64,000 bases of DNA from Lepidurus packardi. Taxonomy: Eukaryota; Arthropoda; Branchiopoda; Notostraca; Triopsidae. Positions 1 to 12,990 of the stretch are shown piece after piece (the stretch's first letter is position 1; every line of letters starts with the position of its first letter). The stretch covers positions 9,084,351 through 9,148,350 of the forward strand of contig JAKZAN010000006.1 of NCBI GenBank assembly GCA_023053545.1. Direction: 5' to 3'. The position numbers and the translations under genes are program-made. The notes under the pieces were generated by a model. It had not been told where the DNA came from and did no database searches. It saw only the letters and a list, made by a program, of their open reading frames with translations.

Positions 1-542
1 GCCCCAGGCTTTTGCCCTCTCTGAGTAAGAATATGCCAAGTAGTCCAGATTGGGAAGTGATTCCTGATAAGGTAGGAAGGCAGCATCCATGTTGTTTATC
101 GTACTTGAGTCGCCCTCATTGACCCAAGTATTTGTTGATCCTTGTTGTCTCCCTCCCACGTACCAAATACGGTGACTGGGATCTATGGTTTGTAAATGGA
201 GAATCATGAAGCTATGTTCCTCCATGCTTCCTATACTGGCCAAGTCTGCGTTGTAAGTCTACAAGAAGTTGCAAGTACGGCATTAAGTACTTATTTCTTA
301 CATGATAATACACAGGAACTTACTCTGCAAGCCATTCGAGCATCTTCTCGGTTCTTGATGGGACTACGTACAAATTTGTAGCAGGATGTCGAATATTGAA
401 CCCAATTCTTGGGGCATATCCTGTCAGGATCATACCCTTCTTTCGTTGTACTGCTACTGGAAGACCCAAACGGCATTACTTGGGCACTCACAACACTGAC
501 ACATGCCAGCAGAGAGCTGGCTAACACAACTGACCATCGCAT
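1..542 (-). CDS. Cont: Contactin-like cell-adhesion protein, N-terminal C-type lectin part (partial, runs off left edge)
   Basis: Two exons are visible: 542-324 (73 codons, donor GTAAGT) and 258 to the window edge (acceptor TTGTAG, same phase). The chosen Met (542) starts a clear signal peptide (MRWSVVLASSLLACVSVVSA). An in-frame Met at 596 would put extra residues in front of it. A Ser-rich linker follows, then a C-type lectin fold beginning CPKNWVQYSTSCYKF and continuing in exon 2 through MEEHSF, RIWYVGGRQQ, TWVNEGD and DYLAYSY. This order (signal peptide, lectin domain, 'NAFLP'-like and 'YLAY' blocks) is what I know from arthropod contactin, a GPI-anchored septate-junction Ig/FNIII adhesion protein. 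The Ig and FNIII domains would lie left of the window and cannot be seen, so a plain secreted C-type lectin remains possible. Lectin calcium-binding motifs (EPN/QPD) are not evident, which fits an adhesion rather than a sugar-binding role. Confidence 0.65.
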
Positions 543-1869
543 TGTCTGGAAACAGGAACTAAAAACTGTAGAACAAGAAATATTCAGCAAATTCAAAGAC
601 TGAAGACCGCCAACTTGCTTTTAAACAATAAGATTAACGGTAGCTAGAAAACAGAAAACTTGGTAACAGTAAATAAATTACAGAAAAATTAAACGCGAAA
701 GTTGCCGAGTTTTCAAGTATTCCCAAATTCGTACGACCGACATATATAATACAACCAAAATTACCAAATGTGAATGCTTCACGTTTTGAGATGCCGAAAA
801 TACCAATTGCAACCACCAGCCAACGCCTTTCCTACTCAAAATTGTTTACTTGTCCATTCGAATAGCAATTTTTCAATAGAAAGAGCTCTCTCACCTGTAA
901 AGGTGTCCAGCGCCAGCCGTGGTAACTTTAAAAACCTCGAGAAAGACCCAACAATGAAAATCCCTTACGCAAATTAGATGCACAGCGTAAGACCATAAAA
1001 CAACCATTAATAAATGTAGTTCGTTAATAAAAAAAAATAGTCAACTCTGCAAAACACAATTAAAGACTGGAATGAAGCAAAAAGACAAAACATTTCAGGA
1101 CAGCTGACAAGTTTCCTTTTATTATTTGACACCATCTTTCTGAACTTGCAATACAACCGACGTACGTTTCATCGCCTGGCTCTCTACGTTTGCACACTTA
1201 ACAATGTTGCCCTACCCTTTCCCCTTAAATAGCCGTTTGGTTTTTATTTTCCAATTAACAGGGCTTTCGTTCGTTTCTTTGGAAAGATACCTCGGAGTGC
1301 ACCGCGGAATGAACTGCAAAATGGAAACATAAAAGCTCACAACGCAACAGACGAAACAATAGAAATAAGAGTGCTCCCTCACAAAAAGCTCATTTCCATA
1401 ACACGCATGCTGAGCCTAGGGGGGGAGGGGAATAACCATATCCTACTCTTTTCGAATCGAGGCCCACTCAAACTACGTAAAGACATTCCGAAGATTAGGT
1501 TCCCAAAGTAACAATAAAAAAACAAAAAACACGAAAAAGGTGAGGAAAAAATCTTTTTCAACGAACTTTATCTGTTGCAGGGGTAAAATGACAGGCTAAA
1601 GAACGCGGGGCAGAAGTTCATGACACATACCGGATTTAATTTAACCTACACAACAAGAAATTTCCGAACCTAGCATCAACAACAACGTTCTCACCTATAC
1701 TCGCGCTTTTTTTTAACGAGCTTGCTTTTTCCTTTCACTACGGAGCAAGAACTAGCTCACGAAAAAGAATTTAGTATAACTTATAAAACTTTGAGGCAAA
1801 AAGAAACTGAAAAAATCCACCAAGGGAGATGTCGACGTTTTCGGTTTTTTCCTTCATTTAACAAGGCTT
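543..1869. other. Intergenic: contactin upstream region and clathrin 3' UTR
   Basis: No coding exon is supported here. The short open frames lack conserved motifs and splice partners. The segment must hold the clathrin heavy chain 3' UTR on the minus strand. Minus-strand AATAAA hexamers occur at about 1248-1243 and 1123-1118 and are candidate poly(A) signals. The promoter and 5' UTR of the contactin-like gene should lie near 543-900, but I see no convincing core promoter motif. Confidence 0.5.
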
Positions 1870-4800
1870 TTACATGCCATATCCATAACCTGGTGCAGCC
1901 GCATAAGGACCAGCAGGCGGATAACCGGGGGCGTAACCAGCTGGAGCCATGCCAATGGAACCAGGCCCAGCTGTCAGCATGAGCTGCGGGGCCATAATCA
2001 TGGGCGGTTGTTTCGCCTCAGGTGCAGCGGCTTCCTCCTCAGCACGCCGGTTTTCAGACGTTTCCAAGCGCTCTAATCGAGCGGACATTTCTCGGACGAC
2101 TTGAACGAGGTAAGGCATGGCTCGATCCATGATACCGTGCCGCCAAGCCAACTCCAAGATTACGTCGGGCTGGAGAAGGTCATAGCACTGATAGAGGGCG
2201 GCTGCAAAACAGTCAAAATTGCTCTGTTCCAAGAAGAACTGGAGCAATTCTTCAGCCACTTCGGGTTGTTTGGATTCTGCGGCGTACTCCATAGCGTCTT
2301 TGTACAACCGGTCTTTCTTACACAATTCCACTGACTGCTTCCAGCGGTTGTTGCCCTTGTACAAATACGCGGCAATACGCCTAAATTCGATCAATTCATG
2401 CTTCTCCAATTTTTGGGCTAGAGCGATCGTGTCGAAGTTGTCAAAAGCGTCAATGGATGTCCGCAAGCCCTAAATGGCGAAAAGTATTATAAGTTACATT
2501 TACTAAATATTATTTCAAATCAGATGTAAATTAAATTGACTAAAAGGGGCAATATTTTGTAGAAACAATTCGTGAAATCTTACCTGATAGTCTTCTTCCT
2601 GAATTAAAAGTCCGTTAAGCGCCTCGTTGATGGCCTTGTTATTTAAGCTCTGGACGGAGCGGAGGTAGGGTTTAACGAGTTGCAAGTGACCAGCTTTCGT
2701 AAACAATTGCACGGCGCGGGTGTGGTCCATACGTGGTGCAAGCACAAGCAGGAGGTCGTTCAGAAGAAGGGGCTTATAGTCAAGGTAAAAAAGGATAGCG
2801 CGGTAGTAGAGTTCCATGTTAGCCACGCGGGTAATGACATCCTTGAAATGACCTTCACGCCACGCTTCCGTGGGATGCGCCATCATAGCCGAAGCGGCGT
2901 TGTCGTATTCTTCGTATTTGTCGTAGAGGAAAACGAGCTCTGCCCACAAATGTGCTTGTTCGGCAGCGCGAAGCACTTTCGGAATGTTGACGCGAGACCA
3001 AAAGAGCTCCAAATGTTCGCGCATTTTGCTCGGCTTGTACTTGGAATACAAGATGGCTAGTTCGGTGAACATACCCATGTGAGCGCGTTCCAAACCCAAA
3101 GCAGCTTCCAGCAAGTTGATTAGCTCTTCAAAGTATCCACGATCCTTGGGGGAAACATGTGACATAATAAAAATTTCAAGCGATTGTCATGGGTTACTCT
3201 TCATGATAGATTCACAAAAAACTCTCCAAATTTAGAGCACCTAAGAAACTGAAAATTACCTGGTAATAATTAATCAAATCTTCTAATTCGTCAGCATGGA
3301 CTACAATGTGCAAACCGCACATCTGGGCCAGACGGAATTCGCCATGTTCCAAGCAAGCAAAACACACTTCCTTCCACGTACGAGTGGAATTAGCTTTCCT
3401 TGCGGAATCGACAGCACCTTGGAATTCCCTCAGGTGTACTAACGTCAATGCCAAGCGGGCAAAATTTGAAACGTTGTTGTACAGCAACTTGGCCGGTTCA
3501 TACATTCCAGCTTCGTAGCAGCGATCGCCAATCTGTTCAAACAAATACACACCTTTGCGTCAGTTTTTTGGTGGGGAAAAAAAATTCTATTTTATTTACG
3601 AAAAAAAATTCTTACCCTTTGAACGTCGGCGTGATTGGGTCCAGCCAAAAACTCTTCTAAATCAGCCAAACGGTTGGTTTGGGCGTAAGCATAGAGTAAT
3701 TCGGACTCAATATGCGATTCGCGTGTCTTTTTACGAGCCATTTGCAAATATCGCACTAGATCCTCCCATGAACCAGTGCTATGAGCAGTATTCACGACAT
3801 CCAAGTACGCGGAAGGGTCGTCAGCTTTGATATAAGAGTCGATGGCTTCCTTCACCAACGAAGAACCTAGCTGGGCTTTAGCTAACTGGGACCACACAGC
3901 AGGTTCATTGCAGCGTTCAGCAAATTCGTAAGCCCTGTCCAAATTCTTGACGTGTTCAATCAAAACCTAAAAACAAATCAAAGTTAGTAACTGTAATTCT
4001 CCTGCTTAGTAATCTGAATTTTACCTGAATGGCCGAGGTATTGACGTCAAATTTCTTGAAAATGGCAAACGCTTCCTCGTACAGCTGATTAGCCACGGCT
4101 ATGGTTGCGATATCAGGCGCATCGTAATTGTCGAGACGGTGGACGTACTCCATGACGCGGGTCTTGTCGGCCTTGATCGCTGTCAAGATCAGCAGATTCT
4201 GCAAGTTACGATGGTCCGAAAATGCCGAGTTATCCAAAACAATCTTTTCTAGCAGTTCAATCAATTCATTGGGTAAATCCGCGGTCATGAACGCCTTCAC
4301 AGTGACGCTGATCTCCTCAGGATCTTGAGTTTCAGACAAGGCAGTGGCCACCACTTGGTCAATCAGTTGGCGACGGAATGGATTGGCCTCGGCCAATACC
4401 TCTGCCCACAACTCGGGATCTCTCCGACGCACCAAATATCTACAACATAATAAAACCAATTATTACCCACTCAAAAAAGAGGCAACATTAAGCAGCAGAA
4501 AGAGTTAATAATAATTTTAAAAAATCATAATATTAAACGGAAGGTCTACCTCGCCTGGGACTTGAAGAGCGAATTCTCGTTGCAAGTCTGGATCAGTTCA
4601 CGGTCACAGTGACCTCGTTCGTAGGCCACACATGCCAAATGGGGATCGCGCTTTTCACAGTACTTGCCAACTACTCGCGAATCGTAATATGTATTCTCCT
4701 TCAGGAAACGTTCAGGGTTGTTATTGGCATCAATGTAGATCTTGGCCAAAGCGTTATGCGTAGCTGGTTCAATGCAGCCTTCGTGGACCCGGGATTCCAG

Positions 4801-7800
4801 CCACGGTAAGAGCAGTTTCAGGCGATTGCGCTTCTCAACTTCCTCAACAAGTTCTTCCGTGGAGAACTGGCCACGTACGACCATAATCAGAGACTTGATG
4901 ACATCTTCAGCGCAGTCGACATCCAAAAGACCGCCAACCACGACTGCCAAACGGGCCGGGTTGACTTTCTGCACGTAGATCTCGATATACTTTTGCAGGT
5001 TATTGCGATAAAGGTAGAGGACCAAGTCGTGGACAAAATCAAAGCGGTCGCAAACGATGATCAAGGGCAGTTGATCCGTCAACTTGGCTTCCTTCAGGAA
5101 ATTCTTGACTCGTTCCGGATTGTAGCAATGCGACTCCCTGCAAATGCGTTCCACCTCTTTGATTTGACCAGTCTTGCAGGCCGCCTATTTTGCAATCAGA
5201 ACGTAAACTTCTCCTTATCAGACATATTTTTTGGGACTTCTTTCTTCGTCTTTTATTACCTGGATGTACTTGAAATGAACTTCAGGATCCTGACTAAAGT
5301 TAACGATAGATCCCAGGAAATAGAACAATCCTTCAAAGGACTTGAAGGACTCGAACAAATCGATGAGGGCTTGAGTCGTCAGCTGCTCGTGATACTTGGT
5401 GGCAATCTGCACGCAGACTTGCAAATTCTGTCGGATGTTTGCAGTAAGCATGGCTCGGAGGCATTCTACCGAATCTTCGACTGACAAGGATCCGAAATAG
5501 TTGACCAGCCACTCGGGATTCAACAAATGGGTATGTACGACGGCTCGCTTGATGTCATACAAGTCGGTATAATGTTCCAGCGCGCGTTGCAAGAGTCCGG
5601 CTTTCTCACAAAGCTGGGCAATGTGGGCGCGATCGTAGTGCGAGAACATCTGATTGCCCAAAATGGCGTCTGCGACCTGGGGTGCGGACATCAAGTTCAT
5701 CTCCAAGAGTCGCGTCTGCAAAGGACCTTCAGCTGGACGATTGTTTTTCAAAGCGTCCAACAAGAACGCCGTGCATTGTTGGACCATGCCTTGCTCCAAG
5801 AAAATGTCGACAATCTAAGCAGAAAAAATCGTTACAGCCCAAAATGCCTTCTTTATAAGGACGCTTTACTTGAGATATGTCGGCTAAAGGCTCATCGTCT
5901 TGCACCAGCATTTGGGCAAACGCCGCACCTTGGTCGGGAGCGATCCGCATGACGGAGCGCAGAAGGTAAATGTAGTCAGGTGTGTAGCCTACTTTCTTGG
6001 CATACAGAACGATTTTTTGGAACTGACCCGTTTCAGCAAAGCACTGAATGACCTTATGCGGTACATTCGCTCGCAAATAGACGGACAAGGCCAACGTTGG
6101 ATCCGCCGCTTTGACCAGATCGCCCAACTCCTCACTGCATTCCAGTTTGTCCTCCTTGAGCCATTTCTCCAGCAACTGCTTCCTGCCTTGCGCCAATACT
6201 GGCCGGCAAAGTTCAAGAGACTCAAATTTGTTCAATTGACCCTATTCACCAATCCGAAAACAGTATTTATATTTTCCTTTTCCCTCGAAAACTGATTTAT
6301 GAAAATTGAAATACTTGATCCAATAGGATTCCAAAGTACTGGAGCAAAGGAGATGTTGTTCCTGGTTGGGCAGGTACTTGTTGAAACTTTTGTATGGTCG
6401 CTGGAGTGCGCAGAATGCCTTTTGGAGCATTAGCAGCCACCTAGTTCATTTCCAAATTAAACAGGATCGACTAATTGTTTTTTTTTTTTTATTTATTGGA
6501 ATTTTCTTGTTATAATCATTAAAGGATTTAACGTACTTTGGCAGCTTCGGCGTACTGCCCTCCAGTAAAGAGAGCGTTGAATTTTCGAACAAATAAATCT
6601 TCAGCGCCGGCCAAGTTGTTGCGCACGGCCATGCGCAACGCCAGATCAGGATTTTGGAGTACCGTCGTGATATACGGAATGATATTCTCTTCGTCGACCG
6701 ACACGGAGAGCACTTGGCCTTTACGATTAACGCCAATAATGCCAGAAGTTCCTTCGTGCGAGGCAGTTACAAACACTGTCTCGGCCGAGATACGATTCAT
6801 GTACAAACAGGTTCCAGTTTCGATGTCATACAAGTGAATGTAGCCGTACTTGGTAATGAGATAGATGACGTCATGCTTGGGACTCACCTTAACAAAAGAA
6901 AACAAAAAGATTTAGTTCTTGTTTTTAGCTTCCATAACGTATTTTATGGTTTGAAGATGAACTCCGTACTTGCATGGCGACAGGGAAATCGCTTTGGGCC
7001 TCGGCGGGGAAGAAAACATCCACTGCCTTTTTAGCAAAGGGCTGATTCCCAGTCGGGGGCGTGCCTACTTCAATAATGTGCAATTTGCCACCGGCAGTGC
7101 CTCGCACAGCAAAGCAGAACAACGTTGATTGTTCAGGATTGCCTTCCGCTTTAAACTGAGCGAAAGCGGCAGCGTGACCCTCGATCGGTTGAGACACTTT
7201 CCGTTCCACTGAGTACAACTGCATGGCCCCTACTACGCGGTTGGCTTGCGCTGAAATGCCGATGAGCAGCAGCCATTGTTGACGTGCATCTGTGCGGTAA
7301 TTGATAATCTGGCAGCCGTTCAAAGAGGCGTGGCGGTCAAACATTTTCAGCGGCAAAGAATCGCCTTAAAAGAAAAATGAATACGGGGTTAATCATCATT
7401 CCCAGCTTTTATGTAATACTTTTAATAGAATTGCTACCTTCCATGCTCCAGTGATAGACGACATTCTCGGTAACCAAGGCAATGGCATTGAGAGAGATCC
7501 ATTTCCAAAAAATGACATCTTCTGTCATGGTATGGGCTTTCATCTTGGACTTCATCTCGATGTTGAAAATCTGCAGCGTCCGACCGGCTTTGAGGGCGAT
7601 CACTTTGGAGGCAGGGTTCATGATAGCAGAATCAGCCGAAATAGGACGACGCGTGGGATTGGTGGGATCGGCCATATCAATGATAACCACTTGGGCCGTT
7701 TCGCCTACTTTTTCTCGCACGCAAATGAATTTGTCAGACTCCATTGTCAACGAGCTGAATCCGATGTTGGCGGCATTTATTCCCACACTTGTCAACTAAA

Positions 7801-8834
7801 ATATAAAATCGTGGAATGAGAAATAGATAATTTTTTTAAATCCATACAATAAACTTAGAATACAAGCCCAACAAAATTTACAAAACCAATAACAATAATT
7901 TATTTGTAAAAAAAAAGTACTTATAGTTCAATAAATCAAAAACTTCTGATGCGAAAGGCATCAGAAATGTCAATTGTGGGAATGACACATTAAGATGGTG
8001 AGGCAAAGGTTCTGATTTTTTAATTAGCATGTGACTCTTCCTCCAGACATTTTAATATGGCTTCTTCGTTACTTGTGCTACTTCTACTTAAGCTGTTTAC
8101 GGCAGCGAATCCTGTATTTCCCATTTCTGAAGCGCGATTGAGTTTGGGTGTTTTATGTGTGATGGCGTGGTACAGGAAACCGAGATCAATACACGCCCAC
8201 TCATTTTGCCCCCACTGGCCCTTTCTAGAAATACTTGGGCCTTGCGTCTAGACATTACAAGTTGTACGCGATATTTTCCTAATCACACTCATTAGTATAC
8301 GTAATTCCGGCCTTTCCGTCTAGGATTGTTCACCGGAACCATCCTTTAGCAGAAGGAGGGGTAAAAAAGGCCGTGGTATCTGATCTGTGAAGACCTACAA
8401 TAGGACATTAGCTAGGCTTGCAGGAATATGTCCAGGATGGGTTTATCCTCGTTATCCGCCCCTTTTTGGGAAACTCGGAAGGATTTTTTTAGGATGAGCT
8501 GAGGATAATAACAAAGAAAAGCAGCGGAAGTTTTGGGGGAAAACTCGGCTCGCGTCAGTAGGATTAAATGTATTTCAGCGTCACTCTCACTGCAAAAGCC
8601 AGTTGTCAGTGACAAAAATAAGCTGTTTGTTTCCATTTTGACCAATGCCAGGCAAATATGTATGAATCATGTATCCACAGATAAGCAACCCCTGACCAAG
8701 CCTTTTGGGATAACGCAACCATCCATCGTTTTGTGATTCCACAACCTGTCAAAACGCCGCCAACTTGCTATGAACAAAATGAAGGTATTTACCTGGAGAT
8801 GCTCCTGGAATTTTATGGGTAATACTTGAGCCAT
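1870..8834 (-). CDS. Chc: Clathrin heavy chain (complete, 13 exons)
   Basis: Forms the legs of the clathrin triskelion that coats endocytic and trans-Golgi vesicles. Exons: 8834-8793, 7795-7438, 7364-6970, 6887-6537, 6440-6315, 6241-5870, 5814-5260, 5184-4550, 4439-4025, 3966-3616, 3532-3260, 3144-2584, 2469-1870. All phases agree and sum to 1,677 aa, the family's normal length (about 1,675-1,678). The protein starts [14 protein letters not shown], the conserved N-terminus. The first ~330 residues are the seven-bladed beta-propeller (repeats such as [11 protein letters not shown] and [13 protein letters not shown]). Next comes the linker (APKGILRTP...[11 protein letters not shown]), then alpha-zigzag CHC repeats ([24 protein letters not shown]...AACKTGQ). 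The tail is the trimerization region plus an Ala/Gly/Pro/Tyr-rich end (GYGYGM). Intron 1 (8792-7796) is the only long intron. It holds no exon that I can see. Start is certain from conservation. Confidence 0.97.
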
Positions 8835-9524
8835 GATGGCTGTTGATGGAAACTCACTCAGGCACTCAAAACGAACGTTCCTTATCTCATAAATAACACT
8901 ATTTCACAGGCCAAGAAAGGGGCGGCTAACTGAACTCGCAGCCGGAGGAAAAGATGGCTGACACTTGGCGGGGATGTACTAAAGGAACTTGTTATTAAAA
9001 TGTCAACAAGGATGTTAAACACAGATAATTATATCTTATATTTGATCTAATTCATTAAATTAACTTTTATCAGTAATGGCCTACAATTTGGCTAGCAGAA
9101 ATTTTAAAAAAAACTAATTTTTTGGACGGAACTGCTTAGTTGAGAAAGGTTCAGTGCGACTGCGTTCCTCGAAACTGCGCCCCACAACGAAACGTCATCA
9201 CGACAGCAGCGAAATTTAAACCTAGAAAGTGAAAAAAAATATTTCACCTGTAATAGAGCAAAATACTCACGTAAATTGTGTTTCCAATTCTTAGTGAGCT
9301 TTTTTATAAATTCAGCGAAAATGTACGCCTCTATTATGAATTACACACAATTGTTTGTCACGTATTTTAGCCCTTTGGTGAGTTCAGCTGGGTTTCAGTC
9401 CTAATCAAATCACAATGTGCATAATTAAGTAGAATCTTCTTCAAGCTGCGTTTATCTTCACTCTGAACAAAACGAAAACAAAAAGGAGGAAACAGAAAGG
9501 ATTAAAATAACAATTTATTGAGCG
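8835..9524. other. Intergenic: clathrin promoter / TRMT44 3' side
   Basis: About 690 bp separate the clathrin start from the TRMT44 stop. Both genes are on the minus strand, so this holds the clathrin 5' UTR and promoter and the end of TRMT44. No open frame with conserved residues is present and no clear TATA element is seen. It is AT-rich in its right part. Confidence 0.5.
9514..9519 (-). terminator. Candidate poly(A) signal of TRMT44
   Basis: A minus-strand AATAAA lies five bases after the TRMT44 stop codon (stop 9527-9525). It is the nearest canonical hexamer in the right orientation. The cleavage site has not been observed, and a very short 3' UTR would be implied. Confidence 0.5.
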
Positions 9525-12060
9525 TTACAGATGAAGAAAACGGCACTGTTCAGCACTCAAGGGACAACCTTGGGGATGATTGGCAGCAAACCAACAAGGT
9601 TTACACTTTCCATTGGGGGGACTGATCTTGTAGACTTTCCGCCGTTTTGCTAAGGGTTCCTCATCAGGTGGACGGAACCGGACCTCGCCTCCACTCACAC
9701 AAAAAATGTGAGAATGATTCCGCAGTAGCGTCTGCAACCCGCCGCATTCGTTTTTTAGTGCTTGGAGATCTTCTGCAGGCACTTGAACGGCTACTTGAAG
9801 CAACGGCAACTTCTTCCCTGCCGTCCAAGCTCGTTCGCTAGTCGTCACTCCCTCTAGCAACAGTTTTGCAGTCAAATCCACGATCCGTTGTGTCACATTA
9901 GCAGCGACGGTCGTGCAATTCCGCACGGGTTCGAGCACTGGGCGTGGCTTGAAATTCAACTCGCTTTCCAAGGAAGTCGAGTGACTATGTTTCTGCAACC
10001 ACGAGCTAATGATCTGTTCCAGGCATTCCACCGGTTGCCAAACTCTTCCCAGCCAGCATATTCTTCGCGTAGAGGGAATACGGAGTCGGTCTTGTTCCAT
10101 AGAGTAGCCTAATGCCACGCCCAGCGATCCCACAAACTCCAAGTACTCGGCATAGCGACTTGGTTGAATAGCAGCAATATCCGCTTCGTGATCCGATTTC
10201 ACCCCAGTACCAAGTTCTGTCTGAATTTTCAGATTCCCACGAAGATATTTCCCATCAAAAGTAAAAGGACAACAAGGCAAGAGGAAAAAACGTGTCACGT
10301 GTTGACCTGGAATCGACATACGGGCGGCCAAAACGGGCAACCATGGCGTAAGTTCATCGGTGTGATTTCCCAGCAACCAATCTACTCTCGGTAATTCGCA
10401 ATTAGGCGTCCAGCAACGAGCCTAATCAAATAAAAAGAAAAACAGAAGAAGAAAATAAGAACGCGTGAAAATTATTCAGTCTCAACTGCTATTTCCTAAA
10501 AGTGGGGTACAAAAAAGTAATGTTAAGTGTTTAAAAGGCGTTACAGACTCAGACTTTTATTTTAAAACTGCTGGGTTCTTCTCCCTTGTTAATCCAAACA
10601 GAAAAACAAAAACTGATATAAGCTCAAGAGATAAGTGTGGAATATAGGGCTCTGGAGACCTTCAGCTCCAATCTGGGCGAACGCGTTTGATACTGGCCGC
10701 AATCGCATTGTTATGCAAGGGCGCAAAATAGGCTAACAGGCCGCCGACTTCGTGCGATTGCCCCTTGTGACTTGACCCTGGCTAGCATAAAGCTCTTCTT
10801 CCTTTCTGGCTAGCCTTCAGCCTCGACTCTTACGCCGTAATCAAAAAGAAATGCTTGTGCCCCTCTTTTTTATATCCATAGTCTGTCATATAACCATAAC
10901 GAGCCTTTTTATTTTCATTTTTTTTATAATTTCCAAGGAGAAGAAGAGACACTTACTTCAAGATGAACAAAGCTGGGATAAGTACTCCAGATTTTGCGAA
11001 CTCTCAAATCCCACCCACGTCCCACATAGCCCTCTGCGGCGAGCAAAAAAACCAAGAGCCCGTTGCCACAGCCGAGATCCAAGAAAGTCTGCTTTTCTGA
11101 CAAGCCCTTTGCTTGGCGTTCCATTTCCCAAAGTAGCAATAAGTAACTAGCAATGGCAATATCTTCATATACAAACTTCTGCGGATCCGTGCTTTCAGAC
11201 CAGTTCTATTCAACCAAGCAAAGAAAACAAAACAAATAATTTTGTTAATGGACCCAGCATAATGCAAGGGAAGAAGTGATCTACTTTGCATAACTCTGCT
11301 CCATATTTCGTCTTCAGGTACTGGTACTTGCTGTTGTATTGATCCAAGTTCACCAGGCGTAACGTGGCCAATTGAGGTCCCTTATCTGGCCGCAGATCTT
11401 CGTCGTACCACTGCTGGATCTTAGGTACGACTTTGTCTTGCATCCATAATGATTTTTCTTTGGATTCTAAGCGAATTTGACCTTCCAGTACTGACAATGT
11501 ATAAGGAACAGCCGGAGTGAGAGCCTTAGCCCATGTTCCGGCCAATAAAGGGATGTACAAGGCCTTGCACCTTACCAAATCCACCTAAAATATTTAAGAA
11601 TGCTAATTTAATCTTTACGATAAGATTTTGTGTAAGTATTACCTACAATTTCTAGTTCGTAGGCCCATGAATTGGGGTCTTCTTCGATAGCTTTCCTAGA
11701 TAAAAGCTTCCTGCAAGTAATAAACGTGGCTGGCTCTGATGTTTCCCGCCAATGGTTTTGCTCAGCAAGTTCTAAAGTCACTTGTTTCTTTTCTGCCAAG
11801 GCCTTCAATTTGATTTTCAACTCTGGCAAGCTCCCAGTAAAGTTGAGGCTTATTGCAGACCACTTCTCTTCATTCAACAAGATGTCGCGGGCAACTGTGC
11901 TATAACCCCATAGCGTTATGACTCCAGATAATCGCTTGTTAACGACTTGCGGTTTCTGACTCCAGACTCCTACGCTGCTGCAAAATCTGCACAATTTTTC
12001 TCCTTGAGGTTCAGCGCTTCTTGGTTCAGCTTTTATTGGTTCTTGCTTCTCACCTGACAT
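9525..12060 (-). CDS. TRMT44: tRNA (uracil-2'-O-)-methyltransferase, TRMT44/METTL19 family (complete, 4 exons)
   Basis: Predicted SAM-dependent enzyme that 2'-O-methylates U44 of tRNA-Ser in the cytoplasm. Exons: 12060-11647, 11584-11285, 11205-10957, 10421-9525. All junctions are phase 0, giving 619 aa (vertebrate homologues are longer, about 750). Key blocks: NWSESTDPQKFVYEDIAIA ahead of the SAM motif I FLDLGCGNGLL (exon 3), then GRGWDLRVRKIW, and in exon 4 the family signature GNHTDELTPWLPVLAAR followed by RFFLLPCCPFTFDGKY. The C-terminus carries a CCCH zinc finger (CWFAANHPQGC-PLSAEQ-C-RFL-H), a feature of this family thought to bind RNA. The first exon ends at ATT|GTAGGT, because only that donor keeps the frame. 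Family assignment is by recognised motifs. Substrate specificity is inferred from the family. Confidence 0.9.
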
Positions 12061-12763
12061 TTTTCTTCTCTAACGCCTCAGCGTTAACAAGTGTCCCAAG
12101 CTTTAATTTCCTACAAGAAATGGAAAGCAAACATACTGGAAACAATATAACAAAATGAAGTTCAGACATTACCTGTTTTGTGAGTAACTCAGCAACTAAA
12201 AAAAATCGACAACCAGGCAGATTTTGACGGTGACAAACGAGCTTACAGTTTTCCCGTATGATGCTCTAGCTATTTACTTCAGCGATGCCGGTTGCTAGGT
12301 AACCAACACTGCTTTTTAAAAGCGCCTAAATCAAATCTTCAAATTTCACGGATGGAGTCTGCGAGAAAACAGCAACGTTATTGCTCTAGGAACTCGTTTT
12401 TTCTTTAATCATTCTCCTGTTTTTTTAACATCCTTTTTACTTTGTTACGACTCGTATACAGACAGCAGCCAGAGTTATTCTGTACTTTGCCTTCTCATCC
12501 TCTTTAGGTCCCATCGGCGAATTCCATGAGTCCAAGAGTCAGATGACGAACAAAAAAGAACATGAAAATAACCAGACAAGTCGATCCTTCCTTCCCCTCT
12601 ACAAAACATTGGACATTCACCATGGGCATCGTAACGAGGTCTACTTTGCATCCATTGGAGACGGCGTTTGATTCCCAAATTCGCTAAAACAACTTGTACT
12701 TAAAAACTCTTGGCAAGGTAGGGTTTATATATGTACGAAGATGTGCATGTCAGTGTGTTTGTG

Positions 12764-12784
12764 CGTGTGTGTGTGTGTGTGTGT
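12764..12784. repeat. (GT)n microsatellite
   Basis: Uninterrupted GT dinucleotide run of about ten units, followed by ATCAGA. Simple-sequence repeat with no sign of function. Confidence 0.9.
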
Positions 12785-12819
12785 ATCAGACTTGTGCATA
12801 AGTCATAAAGAAAGGATTT

Positions 12820-12990
12820 CAACGAAGTCCAACTCCTTTCGCTCAGTTACAGGTAATTGCAACTCCAAGTCTTAGCCATTCTTTTGACCTAAAAACCAAT
12901 TCCAGTTCCAAATCCAAGTCTTTGTGCTAACTTTTATACAAGTTCAAATCAAAGTTCAATTCCTAGCAAAGGAATTGAACTAGTCCGTTA
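12820..12990. repeat. Degenerate low-complexity repeat (AAGTTCAA / CAATTCC words)
   Basis: Variants of CAACTCC, CCAATTCCAG, TCCAAATCC, AAGTTCAAATC and AAGTTCAATTCC recur every 10-20 bases. The same words return at about 13480-13650 (AAGTTCATCTC, AAGTGCAAGTTCAACTC, AAATCAACTCCAATTCC). One stretch forms a small palindrome (TTCAATTCC...GGAATTGAA). It looks like a decayed short-unit satellite, but unit length cannot be fixed by eye. Confidence 0.5.

Noticed and set aside
4993-5952. Plus-strand frames of 141-163 codons inside the clathrin gene
   Set aside because: They mirror conserved clathrin exons on the minus strand. Antisense shadows.
8057-8736. Small frames inside clathrin intron 1
   Set aside because: No conserved motif and no start or splice context. 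The clathrin exons are already complete without them.
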